Source of the DNA: Alcaligenaceae bacterium | GTDB lineage: Bacteria > Pseudomonadota > Gammaproteobacteria > Burkholderiales > Burkholderiaceae_B | NCBI GenBank assembly: GCA_947378965.1 | Contig: CANCMG010000009.1 | Coordinates: 1 to 64,000 of the forward strand | Reading direction: 5' to 3' | Length of the DNA: 64,000 bases | Program-made: the position numbers and the translations under genes | Shown: positions 32,890-42,235 of the stretch, piece after piece | Numbering within the stretch: the stretch's first letter is position 1 | How the letters are laid out: each line of letters starts with the position of its first letter | The notes under the pieces: generated by a model | Database searches by the model: none | Told to the model about the DNA's origin: nothing | Seen by the model: the letters and a program-made list of their open reading frames with translations, nothing else

Positions 32890-35049
32890 ATGGGTGTTGA
32901 ACAACAACAGTGTGCCGATCCAAAAAGTGGCTTCGCAAAGCTTTCTGCCTTGCTGGATGCGGGCTCGATCGCCATCGTTGGGGCGTCTGCTGATCCGCTA
33001 AAACTTGGGAGTCGTCCGCTTACGTTGCTGCAACAGCACGGTTTTGCAGGCCCCATTTATCCAGTCAACCCAGGTCGCAACGAGATCGCTGGGGTTAAGG
33101 CTTATCCTTCTTTGCGAGCCATCGGGCAACCGATTGACCTGGCTTTGATCTTGACTTCGGCCGAGGGGACGGTGGCGGCAATCGAAGAAGGGATCACCTG
33201 CGGCGTGCGCAGTTTTATTCTGTTTGCTTCAGGCTTTGCCGAAGACAATGACGAGGGGATACGTCGACAACAGCGCATCACTGCACTTGCACAAGAGTCT
33301 GGCAGCAGTATCCTTGGGCCCAACTGTGTTGGTGCAATGAACGTTGCGACGGGCTTGTGCGCCACGATTGCTTCAGTGGGCGAAGTCATTGAGTTTGAAC
33401 GTGGTCCAGTATCGATTGTGAGTCAGAGTGGGGCGATCGGTGGTTATCTGCTTGATATGGCATTACGTGCAAAGCTTGGATTCTCGAAGTGGATTACCTC
33501 TGGTAACGAAGCAGATATTAGTATGGCCGATTGCATCCATTACTTGGCTCAAGACGTCACCACCCAAGTGATATGCATCTATCTTGAGGCGATCCGTGAT
33601 CCGTATGCGCTTCGCTTGGCGTTAGCTCAGGCGGCCGAGCATGGCAAGTTTATTTTGGCATTACGCTCTGGTCGTTCTGCCGCAGGCGCGGATGCGGTGG
33701 CGTCTCACACGGCTGGGTTGACGGGCGATTCACAGATCTGTGATGCTTTTCTTGCGCAATATGGAGTGCAGCAGGTTGGGTCAATGACTGAGATGATTGA
33801 TGCCGCAAAAATGTTGGTTTGGGGTGCGCGCCATCACGTGACTGCACCCGCCTTGGTGTCGGTGTCGGGAGGTGCCGGTGCACTGATGGCCGATGCGGTC
33901 TGTGCCCACGGTTTGGTGTTACAACCCTTTGGGTCAAGTGTCACGCAGGCTGTCCATGCAGCGCTGCCAAGCTTTGCTAAGGCCAGCAATCCGCTGGATT
34001 TGACAGGGATGGTTGGTGCCAATCCGACGCTCTTAGCTAAGGTTCTTGAGCCAATCATCCTCGAGCGCCAGCACGACTTGGTCATGGTTTTTATTGGCCT
34101 CATGTATGGCACGGCGCAAGGTCTTGTTGATGCACTTGTTTCCGCTTCAGGTAACGAGGCTTGCCCCCTTGTCGTGATCTGGGTATCTGCGCCACCCAGT
34201 GCAGTCGAAAGTCTGCGGCGCCAACGGATCGCAGTATTCGATGATATTGCCCAGGCTGCAAGCGCACTGCAGTTGGCGAATGGTTTGAAGACCCCCGGAC
34301 CAGTTTTTCGCTGTTTGCCACCAGTCGTACAAGCAAATCGCTCGCCTGGGGTAGCACTGACCGAGGTCGGCGCGCATCGAGCCTTGGATGCAATACCCTT
34401 GCTCAAGCTTCCTGATGAAGTGTTGATACAAATATCTGATGACGTGTCTTCGATGACGCGCACCTTGGCGTTTCCGTGGGTCGCGAAATTGCAGAGCCCT
34501 CAGGTTTTACATAAAACCGAGCACGATGCGGTAATGTTGGGGATTGCGGATACAAACGCTGCGACGCAAGCGGTCAAGGCACTGGTGCAAATTGGACAGG
34601 ATTTGCGAGTCGACTGCGAAGGAGTGTTGCTTCAAGAGATGATCGCGCATGAGTTACAGATGATTGTAGGTGTGCGTTGGGATGCCTTGTACGGCCCTCT
34701 GCTTGTATTGGGACAGGGTGGTGTTGAAGTTGAATTTGAAAGAGACGTGGCGATCCGTCTGCTACCGCTGTCGCTTGAACAAATTCAAGAGGCGATACTG
34801 AGTTTGCGAATGGCAAAACGCTTACAAGGATCGCGAGGCAGAACGCCAATCGATGTTCGCAGCTTGGCACAGATGGTACATAGTGTGTGTGAAACTTATT
34901 TAAAGCGCACTGATATGTACGAGCTTGAAATCAATCCTCTTGCACTAAGTGCTCCGGCAACTTTTACTGCACTCGATATGTTGTTGCGCCTGGCAGATCC
35001 AGTCTCGGCTCTACCGGTGATCGAAGAGCCTAATACAAACTATCATTGA
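32890..35049 (+). CDS. NDP-forming acyl-CoA synthetase (acetate-CoA ligase family), second copy
   Basis: A 719-residue fused ligase with the same domain order as the one at 26930: CoA-binding 'LDAGSIAIVGASADPLKLGS', 'VSIVSQSGAIGGYLLD', phospho-His region 'VASHTAGLTGDSQI', and C-terminal ATP-grasp 'FPWVAKLQSPQVLHKTEHDA', 'GVRWDALYGPLLVLGQGG'. By eye it is only distantly similar to the first copy, so it is not a recent duplicate. The ATG lies 2 bp after the dehydrogenase stop. It probably supplies the dehydrogenase with an acyl-CoA made from an acid imported through the next receptor. Confidence 0.92.
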   Translation: MGVEQQQCADPKSGFAKLSALLDAGSIAIVGASADPLKLGSRPLTLLQQHGFAGPIYPVNPGRNEIAGVKAYPSLRAIGQPIDLALILTSAEGTVAAIEEGITCGVRSFILFASGFAEDNDEGIRRQQRITALAQESGSSILGPNCVGAMNVATGLCATIASVGEVIEFERGPVSIVSQSGAIGGYLLDMALRAKLGFSKWITSGNEADISMADCIHYLAQDVTTQVICIYLEAIRDPYALRLALAQAAEHGKFILALRSGRSAAGADAVASHTAGLTGDSQICDAFLAQYGVQQVGSMTEMIDAAKMLVWGARHHVTAPALVSVSGGAGALMADAVCAHGLVLQPFGSSVTQAVHAALPSFAKASNPLDLTGMVGANPTLLAKVLEPIILERQHDLVMVFIGLMYGTAQGLVDALVSASGNEACPLVVIWVSAPPSAVESLRRQRIAVFDDIAQAASALQLANGLKTPGPVFRCLPPVVQANRSPGVALTEVGAHRALDAIPLLKLPDEVLIQISDDVSSMTRTLAFPWVAKLQSPQVLHKTEHDAVMLGIADTNAATQAVKALVQIGQDLRVDCEGVLLQEMIAHELQMIVGVRWDALYGPLLVLGQGGVEVEFERDVAIRLLPLSLEQIQEAILSLRMAKRLQGSRGRTPIDVRSLAQMVHSVCETYLKRTDMYELEINPLALSAPATFTALDMLLRLADPVSALPVIEEPNTNYH

Positions 35050-35090
35050 CCACTGAGATGAATAAAAACAATCAAACGGAGATTGGCCTC

Positions 35091-36065
35091 ATGAGCATTT
35101 TTAAATTGATCTTGGCGATGTGCCTGCTATTAGGCTTTGGAAGCTCGGGGGTTGCTCAGCAAGCTCGAGAGTTTCCGACCAAACCGATTCGAATTATTGT
35201 GCCGTACCCAGCTGGGTCGAATTCAGATACTCTTGCCCGCTTTTTGGGACAGGCACTTTCCGCAAAATTTAAACAGTCAGTGATTGTTGATAATAGAGGC
35301 GGGGCCGGCGGATCGATTGGCACCCAGGCTGTCATTTCTTCAGAACCGGATGGCTATACTTTGCTGTTGCATAGTGGGGCGATCGCCACGGAAGTTGTGG
35401 TGCGCAAGGATCTTCCTTACGATATTCGTAAGAGTTTGGCGCCAATTAGTATGCTCACTAGCGGCCCCAACGTTTTGCTTGTCAATCCAAGTTTGCCAGT
35501 CAAATCAGCCGCTGAACTCATTGCATACGCAAAGGCGAATCCCGGTAAGGTCAATTTTGGTTCACCTGGCCTAAATACCTCGATCCATTTGTCAACCGAA
35601 TTGTTTAAGGCTCTAGCGGGAATCAATATTGTTCATATTCCCTACAAGGGTGGCGCGCCTTCATATCAAGGCCTTGGTGGCGGAGAAATCCAAATGCTCA
35701 TTGACCCTGTGCCAACGGCTCGGGCGCTTGTCGCCTCTGGAAAGGCAGTCGCAATCGCAGTGACAACAAACAAGCGCACTGACCTTTGGCCAGAATTACC
35801 TACGATCGCTGAGTCTGGCTTGCCCGGCTATAACGCTTCGGTGTGGTTTGGCCTATTTGCACCGGCAGCAACACCGCAGGTTGTGCTTGATCGAATCAGC
35901 GTTGATGTCCGTGCCATCATGGTCGAGCCTGCGACCCGAGATTGGCTGCGCAGTCAAGGGGCTATCGCAGTCGGTGATACTCAAGAGGAGTTTCGAGAAA
36001 AATTAACTGAGGATATAAAACGTTGGACTGATTTGGTTCAGTCCTCAGGTATAAAGTTCGAATAA
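35091..36065 (+). CDS. Bug/TctC-family substrate-binding protein
   Basis: A receptor of 324 residues. ATG 35091 is preferred (ggag at 35078-35081, spacing 9) and starts a normal signal peptide 'MSIFKLILAMCLLLGFGSSG'. ATG 35058 and a TTG at 35046 overlapping the ligase stop are alternatives. Motifs are 'IIVPYPAGSNSDTLARFL' (AGSN rather than PPGG), 'PDGYTLLLHSGA' and 'VHIPYKGGAPSY'. It is third in the acyl-CoA dehydrogenase/ligase operon. Confidence 0.92.
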   Translation: MSIFKLILAMCLLLGFGSSGVAQQAREFPTKPIRIIVPYPAGSNSDTLARFLGQALSAKFKQSVIVDNRGGAGGSIGTQAVISSEPDGYTLLLHSGAIATEVVVRKDLPYDIRKSLAPISMLTSGPNVLLVNPSLPVKSAAELIAYAKANPGKVNFGSPGLNTSIHLSTELFKALAGINIVHIPYKGGAPSYQGLGGGEIQMLIDPVPTARALVASGKAVAIAVTTNKRTDLWPELPTIAESGLPGYNASVWFGLFAPAATPQVVLDRISVDVRAIMVEPATRDWLRSQGAIAVGDTQEEFREKLTEDIKRWTDLVQSSGIKFE

Positions 36066-36142
36066 GCGACCGGCCGACGTCAAGTTCAGCGCTACATCAG
36101 ATCGCTGATAGGCCAAAAATGGGTCAGCAACATTTCGAGTGG

Positions 36143-36164
36143 TTCAGGCCCGACAGCGCCTGAA
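36143..36164. terminator. Weak hairpin between convergent genes
   Basis: ttcaggc and gcctgaa form a perfect 7-bp stem with an 8-nt loop, between the forward receptor gene and the minus-strand FAH gene. No run of T follows on either side, so terminator function is doubtful. The rest of the 215-bp gap holds nothing recognisable. Confidence 0.3.
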
Positions 36165-36280
36165 ATAACTGTCTGCCAGCTTTTGCTGCCATGGGATATC
36201 CTATTTTTTTAAAAAGAATATTGGTAGAAAAAATCTTGATATGTCTGCAAAGACGCTTGATGTTAAGAAAAGGTTAAGTT

Positions 36281-37204
36281 CTAGCGTTTAGCCATTTTGT
36301 AGATATTTTCGAGTAGTTCTTGATATGGTTCGCGCGGCCAGGTTCGGCGTAAAGAATCAGAAACCGTCACTTTTAGTTTTCCAAGTTTGTCGATTTCTTG
36401 TACGACTTGGTCGTCGTGTTGTAGCGCACACAATCCAGTGTGATTGGTTCCGGTTGTGATCACATCGCCAACCTTCAGGCTTGTGATGTGACTCACATGC
36501 TCAACTAAATCGGCGATGGTGAAGACGATATCGTGCATCGGAAAGTCTTGGCGCAAGATACCATTGAGCCAAAAACGCACTTGCAGTGCCAAGGGATCAC
36601 CTACCTCGTCTGCTGTCACCAGATAAGGGCCCATCGGTGAGAAGGTATCCCAGGCTTTTCCGGTAAATAGGCTGCGGCGACCATTTGGCATGATGACACG
36701 GCTGGCAAGTGTGGATTGCGCGGTGACGTCAATGAAATTGGTATAACCAAAAATGACCTCCATCCCTGTGCCTTTGGCCAATTTATGTGCAGGTTTGCCA
36801 ATCACAATCCCTAATTCTGCTTCGTGATAAAACAGGCTCGCATCGACCTCAGGTAGTACAACCGTGCCACCGCTACCGATCAACGAACTAACAGGTTTGA
36901 TAAAGATCTCTTTGTCTAAAGGCGGCACCAGGCCGTATTCAGAGAAATTTAATCCATAACAAAGTATTTTTGATGGCTCAGGAATCGGTGGTAAGAGTGC
37001 AACAGTATCAAGTGCAACACCCGCACGATTCTTTAGCGCATCTTCAAATTTCGATTGTAGGGTAGGCCAAGTGCTCAGCACCATTTCTACGATCTGTTGA
37101 AGGTTGTGGCCCGGTAGCGGTTCCGCAAGATCTGTGACATCTATTATTTTCTCGTCGGTCGTGACAACCCCGAGGCGAGTGTGATTAAAGCAGGCCAGTT
37201 TCAT
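36281..37204 (-). CDS. Fumarylacetoacetate hydrolase-family protein, copy 2 of a pair
   Basis: A 307-residue metal-dependent enzyme of the FAH superfamily (C-C bond hydrolases, 2-keto-acid hydratases and decarboxylases). Metal ligands are in 'FYHEAELGIVIGK' (E128, E130) and 'GYTNFIDVTA' (D159); 'VLCYGLNFSE'-type and 'GDVITTGTNHTGLC' blocks are also present. It is more than 80 percent identical by eye to the gene at 38236, from which a receptor gene separates it. It is the last gene of a minus-strand trio (18-bp gap after the receptor). Confidence 0.92.
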   Translation of the reverse strand: MKLACFNHTRLGVVTTDEKIIDVTDLAEPLPGHNLQQIVEMVLSTWPTLQSKFEDALKNRAGVALDTVALLPPIPEPSKILCYGLNFSEYGLVPPLDKEIFIKPVSSLIGSGGTVVLPEVDASLFYHEAELGIVIGKPAHKLAKGTGMEVIFGYTNFIDVTAQSTLASRVIMPNGRRSLFTGKAWDTFSPMGPYLVTADEVGDPLALQVRFWLNGILRQDFPMHDIVFTIADLVEHVSHITSLKVGDVITTGTNHTGLCALQHDDQVVQEIDKLGKLKVTVSDSLRRTWPREPYQELLENIYKMAKR

Positions 37205-37221
37205 AAATTTCCGAATTTATT

Positions 37222-38205
37222 TCACTCAACTTGGATTCCATTCTCTTGTGCGCGTTTACGCCAAGTGGACAATTCAGTTGCTAAATAGCTATGTAGTTCT
37301 GTTGGACTGGTGGTCACTAAGATGCCACCCGTCAGTTCTATCTTTGTTTTGAGTGCCGGCTGCCTTAAGCCTTTGCGGATGGTATCGCTCAGTAGCAGTC
37401 GAATTGCTTCGGGAGTACCTGGCGGGGCAAAGAGCGCCACCCAGGCGACCGATTCAAAGTCATTGACGCCGGTTTCTTCTAAAGTCGGGATATTAGGAAG
37501 GATTGGTGATCTGCTTTTTGAGGTGACAGACAGTACGTCGAATTTTCCGGTCGACAGTTGTTGCGCAACCGCGCTAATGTCGACAATGGCGAGTTGTAAG
37601 TGGCCACCCATTAAGTCTGTGACCGCAGCCGCTGCACCGTTGTACGGAACCATCGTCATTTTTATTTTAAGCAATGATTGCATGAGTTCTGCGGTAAAGC
37701 GCCCAGCAGTCGTGGGGCCAGCAGTGCCATACGGCATACCCGGGTGGGTTCGAATATATTGAACCAGCCCATTCATATCAGGTACGTTTAAAGACTTGGC
37801 AACAACGATCGCGTTTGGATACTTTGTAATTAAAGAAATTGGTGAAAAATCTTTGAGTGAGTCGTAAGGTGGCTTGGCCATCAAAATCATAGGCGCTAGG
37901 TGACTGGCTGCACTACCTAGCACCAGGGTGTAACCATCGGGCTGTGCTCTTGATACCCTCTCAGATCCAATGGTTCCACTCGCTCCGATCCGATTTTCAA
38001 CCACGACGGGCTGTTTTAAAGCCTCTGTCAGAACTTCGGCAATCATCCTCCCTTGCAAATCAGTCGTGCTACCTGCCGCATAAGGAACCACGAGGTGGAT
38101 TGGCTTATTGGGATAAGTTTGTGCGACCGAGATTTCGCCGACCAAGGCAAAGGCAAGTAGCGTAGTGAGGTGCTTAAATCCGTTAACAAATAGCGTACGA
38201 CTCAT
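37222..38205 (-). CDS. Bug/TctC-family substrate-binding protein
   Basis: A receptor of 327 residues with signal 'LTTLLAFALVGEISVAQ', 'LVVPYAAGSTTDLQGRMI' (Gln-Gly-Arg instead of xxAR), 'PDGYTLVLGSAAS' and 'TMVPYNGAAAAV' with Asn in place of the PYKG lysine. It sits between the two near-identical FAH genes, 30 bp after one and 18 bp before the other. It was therefore either captured between duplicates or part of an older repeated unit that lost a receptor. Confidence 0.92.
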   Translation of the reverse strand: MSRTLFVNGFKHLTTLLAFALVGEISVAQTYPNKPIHLVVPYAAGSTTDLQGRMIAEVLTEALKQPVVVENRIGASGTIGSERVSRAQPDGYTLVLGSAASHLAPMILMAKPPYDSLKDFSPISLITKYPNAIVVAKSLNVPDMNGLVQYIRTHPGMPYGTAGPTTAGRFTAELMQSLLKIKMTMVPYNGAAAAVTDLMGGHLQLAIVDISAVAQQLSTGKFDVLSVTSKSRSPILPNIPTLEETGVNDFESVAWVALFAPPGTPEAIRLLLSDTIRKGLRQPALKTKIELTGGILVTTSPTELHSYLATELSTWRKRAQENGIQVE

Positions 38206-38235
38206 GATGAATGCTCCGCTCGAGTAGATGGGTGA

Positions 38236-39159
38236 CTATCTTTTCCCTAGCTTGTGTATATTTTCTAACAAGTCTTTGAAGGGCTCGCGGGGCCACGATC
38301 TGCGTAATGAATCTGAGACCGTCACTTTTAGTTTTCCGAGCTTGTCGATTTCTTGTATTGCCTCATCGTCATGCTGAAGCGCACACAGGCCCGTATGATT
38401 TGTGCCGGTTGTGATGACATCACCAACCTTAAGGCTTGTGATGTGACTGACATTCTCAACCAAATCGGCGATGGTGAATGCGATGTCATTCATCGGAAAA
38501 TCTTGGCGCAAAATGCCATTCAGCCAAAACCTGACTTGTAGCTTTAGCGGATCGCCGACTTCATCAGCAGTGACAAGATAAGGACCCATTGGCGAAAAGG
38601 TATCCCATGATTTTCCGGTAAATAGGCTATAGCGCCCATTTGGCATGATGACGCCATTGCCAAGCGATGCACGGGCGGTGACATCAATGTAATTGGTATA
38701 GCCAAAAATGACATCCATGCCGGTACCTTTGGCGAGCTTATGCGCAGGCTTACCAATCACAATGCCCAACTCTGCTTCATGATAAAAAAGGTTGGCTTCA
38801 ACTTCCGGCAGCACGACTGTGCCACCGCTACCAATCAATGAGCTGGCGGGTTTGATAAAAATTTCTTTGTCGAGTGGGGGAACCATGCCGAATTCAGAGA
38901 AATTCAATCCGTAGCACAGTATTTTTGACGGTTCTGGAATAGGAGATAGTAGCGAGACAGTACTAATCGGGACACCGGGACGGCTCTTGAGTGCCGTTTC
39001 AAATTTCGGCTGCATCTGAGTCCAGTTGCTTAAAACCTTTTCCACAATCTGCTGTAGATTGTGTCCGGCGAGTGGTTCAGCCAGATCTGTCACATCGATG
39101 ATTCGGTCGTCGTTGCTCACAATGCCAAGGTGAGTTTGATTAAAGCAGGCCAGTTTCAT
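38236..39159 (-). CDS. Fumarylacetoacetate hydrolase-family protein, copy 1 of a pair
   Basis: A 307-residue homologue of the gene at 36281, of identical length and collinear without gaps by eye. Metal ligands E128, E130 and D159 are conserved. Differences concentrate in the first 75 residues and in the active-site-adjacent stretch after 'IDVTA' ('RASLGNGVIMPNGRYS' against 'QSTLASRVIMPNGRRS'), so the two may differ in substrate. It is first in the minus-strand trio and divergent from the AtuA-like pair across 275 bp. Confidence 0.92.
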   Translation of the reverse strand: MKLACFNQTHLGIVSNDDRIIDVTDLAEPLAGHNLQQIVEKVLSNWTQMQPKFETALKSRPGVPISTVSLLSPIPEPSKILCYGLNFSEFGMVPPLDKEIFIKPASSLIGSGGTVVLPEVEANLFYHEAELGIVIGKPAHKLAKGTGMDVIFGYTNYIDVTARASLGNGVIMPNGRYSLFTGKSWDTFSPMGPYLVTADEVGDPLKLQVRFWLNGILRQDFPMNDIAFTIADLVENVSHITSLKVGDVITTGTNHTGLCALQHDDEAIQEIDKLGKLKVTVSDSLRRSWPREPFKDLLENIHKLGKR

Positions 39160-39331
39160 AGGGATCCCTTCAAGGAGTGTCTAACAACAAAACGAAATTT
39201 GCTAAGAGCTTATTGACTTGATAGTAAGGGTGACTGAATTCATTAAGCAATCATGCGGCGCACCATTTTTGACAAGGCTTTTTAAGTGGACAACAACGTC
39301 TGAAGAATTTAGGTGGGAGTTTATTGGATCC

Positions 39332-39348
39332 TAAGGGATAGACCCTTA
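39332..39348. promoter_or_regulatory. Inverted repeat in the FAH/AtuA-like divergent region, candidate operator
   Basis: taaggg-ataga-ccctta is a perfect 6-bp inverted repeat with a 5-bp spacer, 87 bp before the AtuA-like gene. A second imperfect repeat (ggtacc-ccaa-ggtgcc) follows near 39388. Nothing else is recognised in the 275-bp divergent region. Confidence 0.3.
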
Positions 39349-39434
39349 CTTGCCTGCGAGCAGTCATCGGTCTATATTGAGGCATAGGTACCCCAAGGTG
39401 CCGTTGTATAAAAATATAAAAGAGACAAATTAAA

Positions 39435-39800
39435 GTGACGACACAGACAATGCCGCTGCGCGAGGTCGCGCATTCTCGTTCGGGCGAAAAAGGTAATGAC
39501 TCGATGGTGTCAGTCATTGCCTACAACATGGATGACTATGCGGTATTGCTCGAGCAAGTGACGATTGAAGCGGTTCGTCAGGTATATGGCCCAATCACCA
39601 AAGGTGTGATCAGGCGCTACGAGGTCCCGTTAATCGGGGCCTTGAATTTTGTGATGACTGACGTGCTTGAGGGTGGTCGTTCGCGCACGCTGGCTTTTGA
39701 AGAGTCGGGTAAAGCTTTGTCATCGCTGATGTTGACCTTGCCGTTGAACATGCCGGCTGATTACGTCGGGCGTTCAACTGCAGTCAAGAGGGGCGCCTGA
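39435..39800 (+). CDS. AtuA-like ferredoxin-fold domain protein (small subunit)
   Basis: A 121-residue protein starting at GTG 39435. It matches the C-terminal domain of AtuA-type proteins of acyclic-terpene utilisation: 'REVAHSRSGEKGNDSMVSVIA' region, 'RYEVPLIGALNFVMTDVLEGG' region and 'FEESGKALSSLMLTLPL'. In AtuA this domain is usually fused behind the large N-terminal domain; here it is a separate gene placed before it. The stop overlaps the next ATG by one base (TGATG), so the two chains are probably made together and form a complex. Confidence 0.82.
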   Translation: MTTQTMPLREVAHSRSGEKGNDSMVSVIAYNMDDYAVLLEQVTIEAVRQVYGPITKGVIRRYEVPLIGALNFVMTDVLEGGRSRTLAFEESGKALSSLMLTLPLNMPADYVGRSTAVKRGA

Positions 39801-41170
39801 TGGCTCAGAAGAAAACAGGCAAGACGGTACGGCTGGGTTCAGCGGCGGGTTGGTCGCGCGATCGGTTTGAGCCCGCAACCGATTTGATGAATCGCGGTAA
39901 CGTTCACTATCTGTGCTTTGACTCGATGTCAGAGGTCACCATGAGCGCTGCTCAGGTGTCTCGCATGGAAACTGACCGCGTGCCTCCCTACGATCCCTAT
40001 TTGCTTCCTCGGATGGAACCGATTCTAAAAACGTGTAAAGAAAAAGGGATCAAGATTATTACCAATCAGGGCTGGTTGGATCCAGAAGAGGCTGCGCAGC
40101 AAGTGGCAGCCTTAGCGCTCAAACTCGGCATTAAAGATTTACGTGTCGCCTCGGTGTCGGGCGGCATTTTGACCAATACGATCGGCACGATGGGGTTGAG
40201 TTTCATCGAGACGGGTAAACCAATCGCTGATAGTCTTGACACAGTCGTGTCTGCAGAGGCTTATTTAGGTGCTCAAGGGATTGTTGAAGCCCTAAAAGGT
40301 GGTGCTGATGTGGTCATTACCACACGCATCGCCGACGCCTGTTTGTATTTAGGCCCGCTTGCCTATGAGTTTGACTGGAGTTTTGATGACTATCAGTTGA
40401 TGGCGAAGGGGATGGTGATCGGACATCTGATGGAATGTGGCAGTCAACTTAGTGGCGGCTATTTTTGTGATCCTGGCTATAAAGACGTTCTGGATTTGGC
40501 CAATGTCGGTAACCCGATCGCTGAGGTGAGTGACGAACGCGTGTTGCTATCCAAGCTCTCAAACTCGGGTGGCGTTGTATCTGAGGCCACCTGCAAAGAG
40601 CAATTGCTCTACGAAGTGGGAGACCCCGCCAATTACATTTGCCCTGATTGTATTGTTGACTTCACCAAGGTCAGTTTCAAGCAAGTTGGCCAAGATTTGG
40701 TTGAAGCCTTTGCGGATCAGGCGGGCAAACCTCGAACCCCAACGCTCAAGGCCTTGGTCGGCTTGACCGAAGGCTTTATGACCGAAGAGATGGTGATCTT
40801 TGCTGGCCCTGGGGCGCTTGAGCGAGCACGATGCACCCAAGACTTACTCGAGCAGCGGTTTAAGAAAGTTGTCTTGCAGGCCACAGAGATTCGTTTCGAC
40901 TATTTGGGGATCAATGGCGTACATCGCGAGTCTTCACCTGCAGTGGTGCACGAGCCTTATGAAGTCATTTTGCGTGTGGCTGTTAAAACTGCAGAGCGCT
41001 CTGAGGCCGAGAAAATTCGTCGTGAAATTGATCCCTTAGCGGTGAATGGCATGTCCGCAACAGGTAAATGGGCGACTAGCGCACCAGGATCTAGAGTGCG
41101 CCCGGTGGTGGGGCTGAGTTCGTGTTTGGTGCCGCGCGAGTTGATTGAATCGACCGTTTCATTTTATTAA
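39800..41170 (+). CDS. AtuA-family (DUF1446) protein, large subunit
   Basis: A 456-residue protein of the acyclic terpene utilisation AtuA family. Characteristic blocks are 'VRLGSAAGWSRDRFEPATDL', 'KEKGIKIITNQGWLDPEEAA', 'ADVVITTRIADACLYLGPLA' and 'GHLMECGSQLSGGYF'. The C-terminal ferredoxin-fold domain of full-length AtuA is missing from this chain and supplied by the preceding small gene. The biochemical role of the family is not settled; homologues belong to branched-chain or terpenoid acid degradation. A receptor gene follows with a 19-bp gap. Confidence 0.88.
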   Translation: MAQKKTGKTVRLGSAAGWSRDRFEPATDLMNRGNVHYLCFDSMSEVTMSAAQVSRMETDRVPPYDPYLLPRMEPILKTCKEKGIKIITNQGWLDPEEAAQQVAALALKLGIKDLRVASVSGGILTNTIGTMGLSFIETGKPIADSLDTVVSAEAYLGAQGIVEALKGGADVVITTRIADACLYLGPLAYEFDWSFDDYQLMAKGMVIGHLMECGSQLSGGYFCDPGYKDVLDLANVGNPIAEVSDERVLLSKLSNSGGVVSEATCKEQLLYEVGDPANYICPDCIVDFTKVSFKQVGQDLVEAFADQAGKPRTPTLKALVGLTEGFMTEEMVIFAGPGALERARCTQDLLEQRFKKVVLQATEIRFDYLGINGVHRESSPAVVHEPYEVILRVAVKTAERSEAEKIRREIDPLAVNGMSATGKWATSAPGSRVRPVVGLSSCLVPRELIESTVSFY

Positions 41171-41189
41171 GCTCAACAGGAGAGCTGCC

Positions 41190-42185
41190 ATGACTGCAAG
41201 CATTGGACTGTTCTCTGCAAGACTTATCTTGCTATTCCTGGGTGCGCTGACTTCGCTGTTTGCTCAGGCCGCAGCAACAGATCACGCCTCCTATCCAAAC
41301 AAACCCATCAAGATCGTTGTCGCAACCGGGGCAGGAGGTATCACCGATCTCTTGGCGCGCTTCATCGGCCAAAAAATATCTGAAAATTTAGGCCAACCTG
41401 TGGTGATTGATAATCGCCCTGGCGCGGGCGGTACGATTGGCTCTTCGATGGTCGCAAAAGCGGTTCCGGATGGTTACACCTTGCTATGGATTTTTCCAAG
41501 TCACACGGTTAATCCGTTCTTGTTTAAGAGTCTTCCGTACGACACAGTAAAAGATTTTGCGCCTGTCATTAAGGTGACCAATGTCGAACTGGTACTGATT
41601 GCGAATCAAGTCGTGCCAGCCAATAATGTTCAAGAACTGATCGCCTTTGCTAAGCGTCATCCACAAAAAATCAACTATGGTACGGTGGGTGATGGCAGCC
41701 TTGGCCACCTTGGTGCGTTGTTGTTTAACGAAATGGCTGGGCTCAGTATTGTTCACGTCCCTTATAAAGGTGCACCGCAGGTGTTGGGTGCGCTCTTGGC
41801 GAACGACATTCAAATATTCTTTGACGTGCCAATCACCGCGATCGCTCAAATTCAAGCCGGGCGAGTCAAGCCGCTTGCGGTGACGGGTAAACAGCGTCTT
41901 GCAGTTCTGCCTGAGGTGCCGACGATGGTGCAAGCCGGTTTGGCTGGCTTTGAAGTCGTAGGCTTTAACGGTCTGATCGCACCGGCCGGTACGCCTCGAG
42001 CCATCATTGAAAAACTCAATCAAGAGGTCGAACGGATCTTGAAGCAACCAGAGGTGAAAGAATGGTTTGCCTCAAAGGCGCTCGAGACGCTAGGTGGTTC
42101 GCCTGAGGCCTTTGAGAAAGACATACAAAGTGACATCACAAAATGGCTCAAGATCTTGACGGATGCCGGGGTGCAATCGCATTGA
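41190..42185 (+). CDS. Bug/TctC-family substrate-binding protein
   Basis: A receptor of 331 residues from ATG 41190, backed by 'caggagag' 6 nt upstream; a longer frame starting inside the AtuA-like gene is rejected. The signal ends near 'LFAQAAATDHA'. Motifs are 'IVVATGAGGITDLLARFI' (GAGG), 'PDGYTLLWIFPSHTVN' with an aromatic binding loop, and 'VHVPYKGAPQVL'. It belongs to the AtuA-like operon by spacing. Confidence 0.92.
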   Translation: MTASIGLFSARLILLFLGALTSLFAQAAATDHASYPNKPIKIVVATGAGGITDLLARFIGQKISENLGQPVVIDNRPGAGGTIGSSMVAKAVPDGYTLLWIFPSHTVNPFLFKSLPYDTVKDFAPVIKVTNVELVLIANQVVPANNVQELIAFAKRHPQKINYGTVGDGSLGHLGALLFNEMAGLSIVHVPYKGAPQVLGALLANDIQIFFDVPITAIAQIQAGRVKPLAVTGKQRLAVLPEVPTMVQAGLAGFEVVGFNGLIAPAGTPRAIIEKLNQEVERILKQPEVKEWFASKALETLGGSPEAFEKDIQSDITKWLKILTDAGVQSH

Positions 42186-42235
42186 GGTGATGTTTTTTTA
42201 ACGCTTCGTTTTTTACCTTTTAGAGTGTGAATAGC

